This document shows, in pieces, positions 36,333 through 47,783 of a stretch of DNA of 64,000 nt. The notes under the pieces were generated by a model. It was not told where the DNA came from. It saw only the letters and a program-made list of their open reading frames with translations, and made no database searches. Position numbers and translations under genes: made by a program. This stretch comes from Dentipellis sp. KUC8613. Its lineage: Eukaryota; Basidiomycota; Agaricomycetes; Russulales; Hericiaceae. The stretch spans positions 1,313 to 65,312 of the forward strand of contig NSJX01000015.1 of NCBI GenBank assembly GCA_002286715.1. The letters are read 5' to 3'. Position 1 is the first letter of the stretch. Each line of letters begins with the position of its first letter.

Positions 36333-37572
36333 ATGCAACCACACCAATACCTCGGAACGAATGCGTTCCCTGACGTAGACTTTTACCATAATCATCCGTG
36401 AGTGTGCCAGTATTTGACCCGATTTATGGTACTGACATCCTACAGGTCGTCGAGATCACCTTCTCGTGCGCAACATACCATTCCTTATCAACAAACCCCG
36501 TCTAGGGTTCACAATGCTGGCCCTGGTGTCACCTGGACCTCTCCGTATGCTCCCGCCCCGATGCTGACGAACTCTGTATCGTATTCGCCAGGCCACGCCC
36601 CGGCACGATCGGTCACGCCAGAACCATGGGAGGCCGCGACGTCCGAATTCCAGGTCTCTGCTTATCGACACGAGGTGCCAGAAGCCCACTACGAGTCTCA
36701 ATTCTCAGTGAATTCTGTGCATGACAGTTTACGAGACACGGGACCGTGGGTCTATAGCTACGATGATGACCGCGACGCTCCAAGTCGGGGTTCTGGAAAG
36801 CGCCAGGCTCCGCGCTCTTCACAAGCTGCTATCGGGCTGCATCACGGAAGGGCGGAAAGCGAAGAGAATCCGACTCGGGCTAACGACGGTAGCACTCCGA
36901 AGCCTCTGGGTAGGAAGCCGAGGACTGCCGAACAGAAGGCTCGAATGGCGAAGAGCGCTGCGAATCGCCGCGCGAACGACAAGGATCACCTCAATGGCAT
37001 AAAAGAAATGCTTCCTCCTCTTGCATATGGGCAGGAGTACAACAATAGGACGGTGCTGGCAGGAGGTACGTTAAATAACCCGATCTGTAGCGATGACGGA
37101 AGTTCATGGCTGGCTGTTTTAGCAATTAATCGCTTCAACGAAGATGAGAAGACGATAATGATGCTAAGACAGGAACGCAAATCAATCGAAACTCGCTTGA
37201 ATGCCGTGGAGGCGCAGCTTACAAATGAAGAAAAACAACGAGTATGTCCAGTATGTTTTGAGAGATAGATGTTGTGCTGAAACTTATTCAAAGAAGTCCC
37301 TCATAGCTGAAAGGGACCAGCTATTGCTGTATTGGGCAAATGCGCAAGCGGACCTAGAACACGCGAAGGCCGAACACGCTGCTAAAGAAGCGGCTTTTGT
37401 GATACAAGGGACTGCATTGGAAAAGACAAAGTCCGAGCTGATTAACGAAAAGCTGGGAAGACAAAACGACCGGATGCAAAATCATCATACGTATGCAACG
37501 CTGCAACGTACTGAAGCACAATTGCACTTCTATAAGGATAAGTACGGGCCGTTACACCCTCCTTATGCCTGA
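36333..37572 (+). CDS. Family A protein 1: bHLH-zip-like, long coiled coil
   Basis: Four exons, 36333-36397, 36446-37065, 37123-37241 and 37294-37572, join in frame to 360 residues; the same exon plan (first exon 65 nt in all copies) fits A2 and A3. N-terminus MQPHQYLGTNAFPDVDFYHN; a Pro/Ser-rich region; a conserved block (SVTPEPWEAATSEFQVSAYR); then a basic stretch (RTAEQKARMAKSAANRRAND) running into KDHLNGIKEMLPP, a loop, and a second helix that continues as a coiled coil. This order matches a bHLH-zip transcription factor, although the canonical Glu of the basic region is missing. Exon 4 is pure heptad-rich coiled coil ending YKDKYGPLHPPYA. Probably nuclear and dimerising; this is inference. 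Convergent with B1, stops 110 bp apart. Confidence 0.75.
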
Positions 37573-37682
37573 TCTGTGATCATATCCATTTCTTTCTGAA
37601 CAATCGTCACGACCTCCTGTACTTATGCTTAAGTATGACAATGACCACGGCATGTGAATAAACACCTGATTTATGTGTAAGG

Positions 37683-38444
37683 TCAATGCGTATTCCTTCC
37701 TGCCCCCCCAAGGTGACGAAACCTCCGCCTCGGTGGTGCGAAACTGAGACCAGATTCGTGAACTTCATAGGCTAGGTCATCCACTCGGTGTGCCAGATAT
37801 TGGCCTATCTGACGGTCTTCAGTGAGATCTTGGCCATGTTCACGAACATCCCGAGATAATTGCCGTATTTCTTCGCCCCTCTGTTTGATATGTGTGTCGT
37901 CGTACTGCAGGATTTCCTTCATGCTTTCCATGGTGCGAGAGACAACTTCCCAGCGTTTCTTCCTTTCAACTTCTTCTTTCTCCTGTTCTAACGATGCCAT
38001 GCGTTCATTCATGAAATCACGGATACGAGAGAGCAGTCCAGGGTCTTGGACAGTACTGTCTAAGTATGCCATCTGCTCGTCGAAAGACTTGAAGTCGCTA
38101 CACACTAGCAGAATAGTCAGCAATTGCCAGTTGTACGTATGTGTTAACTTACGTCGAGGAAGCATTTGCAGTTCTTCGCGGCGTGTCTTGGGCCTTGCAC
38201 TCCGAGGATACTTCCTCCATTCTTCTTCCAGCAAGTAGAATTCGTTTTTCATGCGAGCTGTGTGCGCCGCGACCATGGCAGGATCTTCTTGAGAGAGCGA
38301 AGTTTTCTCTCGCTTTAACTTCGGATTCGACGCATTCTTGTTTGCAACGTAACCTGTTCCCTGGTACGAATGAGATGGCGACAAGATGGCGGAACTAGGA
38401 TCGGCCATGGTAGAGTCGGCAGAATCCTGGAACCGGTCCAACAT
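37683..38444 (-). CDS. Family B protein 1: small coiled-coil protein
   Basis: Exons 38444-38153 and 38104-37683 join in phase 1 (GTAAGT...GCTAG) to 237 residues. I chose the ATG at 38444 because its context (GTCGCCATG) and distance match B2; an in-frame ATG at 38567 also exists. Exon 1 ends in the family block LEEEWRKYPRSARPKTRREE-LQMLP; exon 2 opens LCSDFKSFDEQM and is almost entirely heptad-rich helix with many E, K, R and Q residues, ending PRRRFRHLGGAGRNTH. No signal peptide or membrane span. Longest of the five B copies because the coiled coil has an insertion. Function unknown; pairing with A1 is by position only. Confidence 0.72.
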   Translation of the reverse strand: MLDRFQDSADSTMADPSSAILSPSHSYQGTGYVANKNASNPKLKREKTSLSQEDPAMVAAHTARMKNEFYLLEEEWRKYPRSARPKTRREELQMLPRRKLTHTYNWQLLTILLVCSDFKSFDEQMAYLDSTVQDPGLLSRIRDFMNERMASLEQEKEEVERKKRWEVVSRTMESMKEILQYDDTHIKQRGEEIRQLSRDVREHGQDLTEDRQIGQYLAHRVDDLAYEVHESGLSFAPPRRRFRHLGGAGRNTH

Positions 38445-38879
38445 GGCGACGACAGGGAGGTACGATGACTCGGATATTATGGTGTTGCTCTGCTGTATCG
38501 CGGTCGGTGAGTGTACAAAACTGAGTTGATGTGAATGCTTACATCGACAACGAGCGAGCCACTTCACCAGGGTGGGTATACTGCGCAGGGACTTTTCATA
38601 CCCTTATATCTCGAAGATGCATTCCCCGAATGAGTACAATGCAAGTCAAACAACGCTGTCCAGATTTGGATGTGAAACAGTAGTACAAACTACCTCCCCA
38701 GCGATGTCCATGACGTGTGCGAGCTGCGGACGATTCGACCGCTGAAGCTCGAGTAGCCATTGAACTCGACCCAAACTTGAATTTCTTGAGCGTATCCAAA
38801 GAAGAATAGCGTTCCGGTGCTGATGCCCTATGCTCAGAGGTCTGTTTCTCCGTCAGCACGATGGCTCAAGACAACCCGT

Positions 38880-38930
38880 ACCTTTGTGCCCTATTCGGAA
38901 AGACAAGCAGCTCTTGTTCACAGAGGACAG
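38880..38930. promoter_or_regulatory. Conserved block upstream of B1
   Basis: Contains TGTGCCCTATTCGGAAAG and AGCTCTTGTTC, about 440 bp upstream of the B1 start. Related blocks stand 400-440 bp upstream of every other B gene. Coding is unlikely because frames differ between copies. Confidence 0.45.
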
Positions 38931-40436
38931 CCTAGATACCATTGCAGTCAGGATATCGAGACATAATTCATTTTTACCTTCCGTAGTGAACTATCCACAT
39001 TCGTGCAAAGGATCCAACAGTGGGAATTGCAGCGCTGCGCACATATGTTGTTGCAGTCAAGCAGGATCGGACTCCCGAAAGCGCATGAAGGCGCTAAACC
39101 GGCCCGCCGGTGCCGATTTGAGGATGCGCCAGGACTCTGAGCCTCCTTCACTTGTGGTCGATTTCTGCCATGTATCATGGTGATATTACGACTCTAGTGT
39201 GCTCGTGCCCCGTCTGTGAAATAACGAAGGCATACTGACGGTAATCCTAGGTATCGGCCTGATCATATATCGTCTTCTTTTATCCCTCTCTCCACCGTGA
39301 CGCCGACTTCTGAAGAGGTGTCCATGGTTCAAGTTCATCCTACAATGTTGGACCCAGCCTCGATGCAAGACACGTCGCCTGCGCTCACAATCTCCATTCA
39401 GCCTAATCTGCTTCCTTTCACCGCTCACGTCCATTGAGCAAATTTTTCCTTCAACCCTTTATGAACCCTTTCGACACCATGTCGTCACATAACTTACCTC
39501 AACCCCATTCCCGTGCTTTCCCACCCCCTTTGACACCTGCAGGATCAGTGAGGTCTCATGGGTCACTCAAGTAGCTCCTTCCAGAACGCGTACGCCACGC
39601 TACGCACGGAACAGAAGATACGGACACGGTGCCAGGTGTGTCATCATAATTGGCTGCCTGCGTTTTTTGCTCACCCACATGCCAGCAATGCATACTCCAG
39701 CTTTCGCTCAAGTCCTGGGCCATCGAATAGCTCCACGTACTTGTTCGTCAATAAGGCGCCTGCAATCCTTCGTCCGATTCAGGGACCGGCATGACTGAAG
39801 ACAGTGCGCCCCACTTTACCTCGTGCAGCTACAATATCCGTGCCGCCTTTCGTTTGTGCTACGTACGTATACTGTCCCAGCTTTCGGTTCTCCTCATAGT
39901 AGACCTGATCACAGACTCACATAGTGCCAGCGCGCCCTTGCTATTTGGCCCATGTCCATGGCTCCTGCATCCTGGTGCAGCGCCAAGGTACTATTGCGCA
40001 GTGTGCTCCACAATGCTGCCTGCTCTCGCTGGCTGTCGCCATATCCGCCGTTGCGCATCTTCTTGCTCCTATGCACCGTGCTACCGTTCCGACGTGCATC
40101 CCCCGAAATTACGCTCTCGCACGCTCTCAGTTGGCAGCAATCTGGCCGCACACGAATCGCACTCTAGTGCTTGTTCGTATCTGTCGCTGCATCCTGAGTA
40201 TCGAGCTGCCGCACACCCTCGCCGCCGCGCGCCGTTCTGCACACACTGTAGTAGCTCACGGCCGCACCTTCCATGCGCTCGTGCGCAAGCTGTCACGCTG
40301 TCTTTGCCCTCGCTTGAGCCATCTTACTACCCACGCGCTCTCGCTCACTCGTCCCCTCGCCCTGCGCATTATCATACCATTGCCCCATTGACACGAATTG
40401 TCTTAGGATTTCTCGTCGTACCCTAATTGAAATGGT
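38931..40436. other. Array spacer, no intact gene
   Basis: Long plus-strand frames at 39791-40426 overlap each other and are Ser/Cys/His-rich without recognisable content, so I do not annotate them. The stretch probably holds decayed array material. Confidence 0.4.
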
Positions 40437-40500
40437 ACCTCAATGGCACCCAGTGCGGCAGTCTTTTTACTTTCGAGAAGAACCTGAAGACTGCGGCCAA
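40437..40500. other. Orphan copy of the B upstream block
   Basis: GGCACCCAGTGCGGCAGTC and CGAGAAGAACCTGAAGAC match the block upstream of B2 (GGCATCCAGTACGGTAGTC, CGAGAGGAACCTGGAGAC), but no B gene lies on its left. It marks a lost array copy. Confidence 0.5.
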
Positions 40501-40850
40501 GAGTGCGTAATACTCACCTTACAGGTATCTTACACTCAACGCAATTGTTGTTTGTATAGAAGTATGCCGTCGCACGCACGCTCTGCCCCCATCGCAAGGA
40601 TCTTTTCCGTACGCACTGCTGCCACCGTCACTCCCTCGCACCCACGGCCAGCTCCGTCTTGTCCTGCGCACGGCGGCTCCCGCTGCCTTCGTGCCACCCG
40701 TTCTTGGTCAGAAAAGCCCTCAAGTGCCATTATTGTCCCTCCTGCATCTTCGCTGATCCGCACCGTCGCCCGCCCGCTCTCAATCGCGCACCGTCGTCCA
40801 CGCCATCCCACTTTTTTATTGCCTGTCCGTGCACGCCTTTTCTCGCAATA

Positions 40851-40926
40851 CACCGAAGCAGAATGGTGCTGCTGCAAGGATAAGTACGGGCCATTATATC
40901 CTTCATATATCTGCTATATTGCCATT
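40851..40926 (+). pseudogene. Relic of a family A last exon
   Basis: Reads EAEWCCCKDKYGPLYPSYIC, matching the A3 C-terminus (EAELRCYKDKYGPLNLSYI) including the trailing TTCATATAT nucleotides. No upstream A exons remain next to it. A truncated copy left behind by array turnover. Confidence 0.65.
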
Positions 40927-41790
40927 TATGCATGCCGCGTCCACACGCTTCCGCTCAACGAATACTGCGTGTCACTCACCTCCCGTATCGCATCCTGCAT
41001 GTTCTCCGCCACTGCCATCCCGACCATCTCGGCCCCGGGTTTCGCTGGCCACACAAATGCCCACAACACCCCCCTCCATCGTCTCCGCACACACCCACAT
41101 CTCATACCTGCCGCACGGCCGTATGATCTGCACACTGGCTTGGACCGCATCACGCACCACAGGCTGCATCCGCACGATGGGGCAGCCAGCGTCGCGCGGG
41201 CCGACGAGCGCACCGAGACACTTCTCTGCACCTGCGGGCTATTCGGGCTCAGGGAAGGCAGCGACGGTCTAGCAGGCAGCAGAGCGTGGTGGTGAGTGCG
41301 GCACGCACTGCACGCGTACCAATGGTGTACAGAGTGAATATGTGGATTTGGTTGGTGTTCAGTGCGGCGGCAGAGATGATCGGCGCACAGTGTTCGCGAA
41401 GAGTGCGTCGTCGAGATCCTGCGGTAGTCGGAGCCATGTTGCATGGGTGCTCTGCGGCTTTGGCGGCGGGGGGCATGCCGACGCGGTCACTGGAGACCCG
41501 TGAACCGTGCGTTCAGCGAGTTAGTATTGATCTCGCAGATGGGAAGGAAGGACGCACGTTGATCATGTGCACTGCGGGATGGCCGGTGATGAGCGCGACG
41601 AGCGCGGGCGTGCCCCGCGGGAGGGACCGGAGAACGCCATTCCGCGAGAGGCCGGTCTGCAGAATGGCGCATCAGGTAAGGAGCCTTGGAGATAACGAAT
41701 GGAGAACGATGCAAGCCGATGAAGCTAAACTTCACCTCAGGTCCGAACGATTCGTGTGGCGCGAAGCCTAATCCTGGCCCGACGCTGCTC
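40927..41790 (-). pseudogene. Possible broken gene, minus strand
   Basis: Several stretches read like real protein in different frames: TGLSRNGVLRSLPRGTPALV with ALITGHPAVH near 41.6 kb, SAAALNTNQIHIFTLYTIG near 41.35 kb, and MVGMAVAENMQDAIREVSDT near 41.0 kb. They are separated by frame changes and stops which introns explain only in part. GC-rich, unlike the neighbouring A and B genes. I do not recognise the family. It may be an inserted, decaying gene, or a real gene whose introns I could not place. Confidence 0.3.
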
Positions 41791-42247
41791 AAGCGCCAAC
41801 TTTACTGAGCGCCAACATGCGGCGCCTCGTCTTGACTCTTCTTCTCTGGAAGAGTGCGCAGGGGCTGTTGTATGTATGTATCGTAACAATCTGTCCTTCT
41901 ACTGTGTCCCTAGAAACACTGATGTACCCCTTTCGTAGGTAATACTGAGGCGACAAGAAGGCGCTGTGCACCTCTTTTGTCTTGCTCGAGCGGCAGCGCG
42001 TGGCTATCAAGTATGTTTTTGTTCGATCACGAACTGTTCGATTGTTCAAACGCCTGCTATGCACGTTCTGACAACCTTCTTGTTAAAGGTAGACGATGCG
42101 GGCATTCGTTCGTTACTACTATCTTATTCATGACCGACCCTTTTGTGTAGCGATTGGGCAGACGCCAATGCCTGTCTGTATAAGACCACGATCCAAGGCT
42201 GAAAACACCCATTCATCCCTCTCTCATAACTCACTAATCTAGCTAAT
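41791..42247. other. Upstream region of A2
   Basis: No gene. The stretch at 41880-41960, with TCCCTAGAAACACTGATG and TTTCGTAGG, matches sequence at 45335-45380 upstream of A3, showing that the duplicated unit includes the A promoter region. Confidence 0.45.
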
Positions 42248-42257
42248 CCGGCGCCGG
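42248..42257. promoter_or_regulatory. Conserved CCGGCGCCGG palindrome upstream of A2
   Basis: CTAATCCGGCGCCGGTACGC followed by CATACTAAAC, 42-51 bp before the A2 start. Same element as before A1 and A3. Confidence 0.5.
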
Positions 42258-42298
42258 TACGCCATACTAAACTACAAATTCCGCAGCATTTTTCTATC

Positions 42299-43484
42299 AT
42301 GCAGCCACATCAATACCTTGGAACATACGCGTTCCCTGACGTAGACTTTTACCATAGGCAGTCGTGAGCGTGCTGTCCTTTGACCCGATTTACGATACTG
42401 ACGTTCTGCAGGTCGTCGAGGTCGCCTTCTCGTGCGCAACACACTGATCCTTACCAACAAACCCCATCAAGGGTTCATAATACTAGCCCTGGTGTCACCT
42501 GGTCCACTCCGTACGCTCCCGCCCCGACTCCGAACAACTTTGTGTCGTATTCGCCGGGCCACGCTCCCGCACGATCGGTCACGCCAGAGCCATGGGAGGC
42601 CGCAACGTCCGAATTCCAGGTCTCGGCTTATCGACACGAGGTGCCAGAAGCTCACTACGAGTCTCAATTCTCAGTGAACTCCGTGCACGACAGTTTGCGA
42701 GACACGGGGCCGTGGATCTATAATCCGGATGATGACTGCGACACCCGGGGATCCTCAAAACGCCAGGCTTCCCGCCTTTCACAGGCTGCTGTTGCGCTGC
42801 ACGAGACGAGACTCAAAGGTGCAGAAGATCCGATCCGAGTTGGCAACAACACTGCACAAACTCCGACTCGCGGCAAGATGAAGCCGAGGACTGCTGAACA
42901 GAAGGAAAGGATGGCGAAGAGCGCGGCGGGTCGGCGCGCGAATGACAAAGACCACCTCAACATCATAAAAGAGAAGCTCCCTCCACTCCAGTATGGACAA
43001 CAATACAATAACAGGACAGCGTTAGCGGGAGGTACGACGCTCATTAGATATCGAGGTGATCGAACACTTAAATTTGATCATAGCAATCCAACGCTTTGAT
43101 AGGGACGAAGAGACCATCCGTGCGCTTCGGGAGGAGCGCTCGAATCTCACATCCCAGCTAAAATACGTCGAGAGACAACTGAAGACGGAGGCGGAGCGAA
43201 GTGTAAGTTGTTAGCTGGTCGCTGCCTCGAGGCTGGCATCCAGTACTAAGATAATTCACCAGGAATGTGTCGCAAGTCAAAGAGACTGGCTACAAGCACA
43301 ATTAGAAAGCACGCAAGCAACGTTAGAAACTGTGGAGGCAGCTCTGTCACAACGAGATGCTGAAAATGTGCAGTACAAATTAGAGATTCAGAGGAAAGAT
43401 ACCCAGCTAGAAATCAAGGATGCGACACTGCTGCGGGCCGAAGGGGAACTGCGATATTACAAGGAGTGTTATGGAGCAAGATAA
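42299..43484 (+). CDS. Family A protein 2: bHLH-zip-like, coiled coil
   Basis: Exons 42299-42363, 42412-43031, 43084-43202 and 43263-43484 join in frame to 341 residues. Exons 1-3 have exactly the same lengths as in A1. The N-terminal half is close to A1 (SVTPEPWEAATSEFQVSAYR is identical). The basic/helix block reads RTAEQKERMAKSAAGRRAND then KDHLNIIKEKLPP. In contrast, exon 4 (ECVASQRDWLQAQLESTQAT onward) shares little with A1 beyond heptads and a truncated end, YYKECYGAR, lacking the GP-containing tail. The last three exons are easily missed because the frame changes at each junction. Convergent with B2, stops 130 bp apart. Function unknown; dimerising regulator is inference. Confidence 0.75.
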
Positions 43485-43613
43485 CGTCAAATTTAATTTC
43501 ATGTACTCTACATGAACTGAATATATATTCATCTGGCACCTTGCACAACGTATTTATATGATACCCGTTTCTGCTACACACATGCAAAGTCCGTAAATGG
43601 TCCACAATGAAGA

Positions 43614-44342
43614 TCAAAAGCTGTTTCTACCTCCCCATTTCTGCTGAGGAACCTTCGGTTGAGGCCGGCGCGCAGGAAGATTGTGGACACCTAGGGCCAG
43701 TTCGTCAACACGTGAACTATATTGATCCAGTGCTGCGCCGAGCTTGTTGAGTGCTTGCCCGCGTTCATCCATTGCGGCGCCATATTTCTCGGTGTCAGAA
43801 AGCAATTTTTTCGCGAGGTTGATAATGGGCATAACGCTTTCTTTGATCTTGCGAGTCTCTGCTTCTCCCTGTCGATTAACCAGAGCTAGTTGGCGTTCCG
43901 TCAACACCTCACGAATTTGGGCTTGAATGCCGCTTTCTGCTGATTTATCCAGGTATGTCATCTGCTTGTTGAATGATTCATAGTCATTGCATACTACGCA
44001 AACCGTCAGGAGGCGTCAACCTGATTGAAAGAGGTACTGACAAACCGGAAGCATTTGCAGCTCTTCGCGACGCGACCTCGGTCTCGCATGTTCGGGGTAC
44101 TCTCCCCATTCTTCCTGCAACTTGTAGAACTCGTCGGCACGCTTCTTGTACAACGGATCGAAGACGAGATCTTCTACGGGGAGGGTCTCTTTTCTTCGTT
44201 TCTGCTTTCCAGATGAAGCGGTGCGGCCGCGAGCGTCACTCCTCTTGTATGTGATTTCGGGCGACGGGATAGTCGGGCTAGACTCGGGCGAAACCGAGCA
44301 GAGAGTCGTGGAACCATCGCAGTCTTCAGACCAGCTTGACAT
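43614..44342 (-). CDS. Family B protein 2: small coiled-coil protein
   Basis: Exons 44342-44042 and 43993-43614 join in phase 1 through a GTCAGT donor and CGTAG acceptor, giving 226 residues. Exon 1 has the family block LQEEWGEYPEHARPRSRREE-LQMLP; exon 2 opens LCNDYESFNKQMTYL and continues as a coiled coil (KYGAAMDERGQALNKLGAAL) to KVPQQKWGGRNSF. The basic patch SGKQKRRKETLP in exon 1 could be a nuclear signal. A TATA-like TATATAAGG lies about 150 bp upstream and the leader probably contains an intron (donor GAGGTGAGT, acceptor TTGCAAG). Confidence 0.72.
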
Positions 44343-44767
44343 GGCGACGAGCCGCAGGGATATACAGTAGGGATGTTATCTTGCAAAAATGGTAGTCAAT
44401 TGGTGGACGAGGTTTGCGCGACGGAGACACTCACCTCGATGGCCCGCAAGGTCATTCGATCTACGGGAATATGCAACCAGATATGAACCTTATATATCAG
44501 AGCATGAACCATATCGGGGACAAAGCAGCATCAGTGACCACGGTTGCTGCCTGTGCATTCACCATGGTGCTCTCCTGAGAAGTTCCTGCACTAGCCTGAG
44601 CAAGCTATTGGACGGTACGATTTTGACTTGCGTGAACTTGGGTGTCTCCAAGCACTGCGCCTGCAGTTCTTCGAGAGTTACGGAGGTTTCTGTAGCAGCT
44701 CGCAGGTCGGATATTCTCCAAATACATACGCTCGATGCAGAACTCGAGGGACAGGGCAATCTCCAAG

Positions 44768-44835
44768 TCTTTGTCCCCTATTCGGAAATGGCATCCAGTA
44801 CGGTAGTCCTTGTCTTTTCGAGAGGAACCTGGAGA
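44768..44835. promoter_or_regulatory. Conserved block upstream of B2
   Basis: CCCCTATTCGGAAATGGCAT, then CCAGTACGGTAGTCCTTGTC, 430 bp upstream of the B2 start. Counterpart of blocks at 38.9, 48.2, 49.9 and 51.5 kb. Confidence 0.45.
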
Positions 44836-45671
44836 CGACCGTGATATAGAGCATGTGGATTCTCACCTTCCGAGATTTTCACACCCAATACAGTACATGG
44901 TGTGTATAGGAATGTCGATTGCAGAAATAAGTGATTCGTGGTTGACGTTGAGGCGTACCGCGGGCCGGCGCCAATTATCAGAACCGGTGCCAACGCGGTC
45001 CGCTGAATACCGCGCTTCGGATGAGCGCCGAACTGGCTTGACCGTGACTATGGTGGCCACGATATTGGTTGCTGTTCGGTGTTCTCTTCTACTTCACCAC
45101 ATGTCAGGGATATAGCCTTTCAGAGTCATCTCTGCGTATTTACGATCATGAAGTTCGACGAAGAGAACCTGCATTTCCAGGTGCGAAACGAGTTTGGACC
45201 TTTCAGTTGTGCTTATTGTTTTGCAGTTCGATCGCAGCTTCGCTCGAATAGCATCGCTTAAGGATATGTTGCAAACGTTATGAGAGCTCCTGGGTGCGCG
45301 CAGTATATTTTTGTGTTGTAACTATTAATCCTTCCATCCCGTCCCTGGAAACACTGATGCATCCTGCTTCGTAGGCACCGACACTACGAGAAGTTGCACA
45401 CTGCACAGCACCCGTGTAACCGATTTTTCAGTGGCTATCGAATTACTTTTTTGTCTAGTCAAACCCTGTTCAATTGTCAATGACCGGGAATATCTCCCCT
45501 CACTACCTTGTTGTTGAAGGAAGATGGTTCGTTCGTCGCCACGACACTTTCCTGTATGACAATAACGCAGAGAAGGGCGGAATGACCGCCGGTCCATTTA
45601 AGACCATGATCCAAGCCCAAGGCTTATAGCAGTCGTCCTCACCTCTCTCGCCTCTCACCTCTCTAGCTAAT
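44836..45671. other. Array spacer and A3 upstream region
   Basis: No gene seen. Contains pieces shared with the regions upstream of A1 and A2 as noted there. Confidence 0.45.
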
Positions 45672-45681
45672 CCGGCGCCGG
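45672..45681. promoter_or_regulatory. Conserved CCGGCGCCGG palindrome upstream of A3
   Basis: CTAATCCGGCGCCGGCTCGC followed by CATACGAAAC, 64-73 bp before the A3 start. Confidence 0.5.
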
Positions 45682-45744
45682 CTCGCCATACGAAACGACA
45701 GATAACGAGTTTATACCACATCCCTCTAATAGATATTTCCTATA

Positions 45745-46968
45745 ATGCAGCCGCATCAATACCTCGGAACAAGTGCATTTCCGGATGTGGATTTCTACCG
45801 TAACCAGCCGTGAGTATAATCGCTTCTCAGTCAAAATCTGAGACTGACATCTTGACAGTGCGTCGCGATCACCATCTCGCACGCAACATAATAACCCCTA
45901 CCAACAAAGCCCGTCCAGGGTTAATAACTTTGGCTCTGTTCTTACTGGGTCATCGACCTACGCTTCTGCTCCGACGTTGTACAAATCTGCTACGGTTTCG
46001 CAGAGCCATGCTCCGGAACGATCTGTCACGCCCGAGCCCTGGGAAGCCTCGGCATCTGAGTTTCAGGTTTCTGCATACCAGCACGAGATGCCGGTCTTTC
46101 ACTACGAATCCCAGTTCTCTGTGAACCCCGTGCACGACAGTCTGCGAGACACGGGCCCATGGATCTATAATCCCGAAGACGACCACAATACTCGAGGTCC
46201 GAGAAAGCGTCAAGCTTTACGTCTTTCGCAGGATGCTGTGGCGCTGCGTGAAGCGAGGGCCGAAACCGCAGAAGGTCCGGTTCAGGCTGCTGACGAAAAC
46301 ACTGCATCGACCCGCGGTAAGATGAAGCCTAGGACTGCTGAGCAGAAGGAAAGGATGGCGAAGAGCGCTGCGAATCGCCGCGCGAACGATAAGAATCATC
46401 TCGCTATCATCAAGGGAAAACTTCCTCAATTGGAGTACGGTCAAGAATACAACAACAGGACGGCACTCGCAGGAGGTGCGTCACATTATACGGTTTGTGG
46501 TGACCACGGAGATTCACGGCTGGTTTAGCAATCGCGCGCTTCGAAAGGGACGAAAAGGAGATCAAAAAATTGCGTAGAGAGCGCAATGCCATCCAAGAAC
46601 GCTTGAATGTCGTGGAAGCGCAGCTTACGCAGCTTACAGATAAGAACAAGGAACAAGTACGTCAAATCCGTTTCCATGGACGTGAAGTCCATGCTCAAAC
46701 ATATCCACAGGGTGATCTGATAGTTGAAAGAGACTGGCTGAAGATGCAATATGCAGATTCGCAAGCCGAACTAGATCGTGCAAAAGCCACAATTGCGGTC
46801 CGAGAGAATGAATTGACGAACTCCAATGCTAACTTGACTACCCGGGAGATGGAGCTGCACAATATCACGCTGCAGCGGAATCATACGCATGCAGCGTTAC
46901 AACGTACTGAAGCAGAATTACGCTGCTACAAGGATAAGTACGGGCCATTGAATCTTTCATATATTTGA
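45745..46968 (+). CDS. Family A protein 3: bHLH-zip-like, long coiled coil
   Basis: Exons 45745-45809, 45859-46475, 46529-46656 and 46711-46968 join in frame to 355 residues. Starts MQPHQYLGTSAFPDVDFYRN like A1. The basic/helix block is RTAEQKERMAKSAANRRAND then KNHLAIIKGKLPQ. Exon 3 is nine bases longer than in A1 and A2. Exon 4 opens GDLIVERDWLKMQYADSQAE and ends RCYKDKYGPLNLSYI. More diverged from A1 and A2 in the N-terminal half than they are from each other. Convergent with B3, stops 90 bp apart. Function unknown. Confidence 0.75.
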
Positions 46969-47058
46969 TTTATTGTCGTCGTTATTGTCTCTGAATACAT
47001 GTTATCCTATCTCCTGTACGTGCGCTTATAACAGTGCCTATCTACCCATGTGTGAAGA

Positions 47059-47783
47059 TCAATGAGTGTTCCCGCCTGCTCGTCCAAGGTGATAATTCCT
47101 CTGCCTCGGTGGTGCGGGATTCAAGCCATATTCACGGACTTCATCCGTGCGATCCGCCAAATCTTGGGCCATCTGGACTTCCGTGAGAACACGTTGGCTA
47201 TATTCATCATTGGCACGGGTTACTTGTTGCATTCGTTCTCCCATCTGGTAAAGTTCTCTGATGCCTTGTCGAAAACGAGAGCGACTTTCTTCGTATTCTT
47301 TCATTCTGGCCTCAAATTCTTGATGCCTTAAAGCTCGCTTGCGTTCCTGAACGAACTCCCGGATTTGGTATAGCAGCCCATCCGGTTCCTTCGGCCGTCC
47401 GTCCACACACTCCATTTGCTTCTCGAACGACTCAAAGTCATTACACACTAGTCTTCCGTCAGTGACTGTCTATCCAACAGATAAATAAACTCACGGGCGG
47501 GAAACCTCTGCAGCTCTTCGCGACGCGTTCTGGGTCGCGCTTGCCAAGGGTAGCATTCCCACTCCATTTGCAACGTACGCCATTCTCGTTCGGCGGGAGC
47601 GTTCGCCTCTGCAAAAGCAGCGACTTCTTCTAGGACACGCGCGATGTCCCTTCGTTCCTGGCTCGCGGTACGGGCGGCTCTCCGTTTCTTAGCAGGCTGA
47701 CGCGAGGCAGAGACGACTGGGCGGGAGTCGTGCGCCGAGTGAAGAACGCCAGCGTCCGGTGAGTTTGGAGAGTGTTTCGACAT
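47059..47783 (-). CDS. Family B protein 3: small coiled-coil protein
   Basis: Exons 47783-47495 and 47447-47059 join in phase 1 (GTGAGT...ACTAG) to 225 residues. Starts MSKHSPNSPDAGVLHSAHDS; basic patch AKKRRAARTASQERR; block LQMEWECYPWQARPRTRREE-LQRFP. Exon 2 opens LCNDFESFEKQMECVD and is a coiled coil ending RQRNYHLGRAGGNTH, an end shared with B1. A TATAAAGG box lies about 160 bp upstream. Confidence 0.72.

Noticed and set aside
39791..40426. 211-residue plus-strand frame
   Set aside because: Cys/His/Ser-rich translation overlapping two other long frames; no recognisable motif or splice partner.
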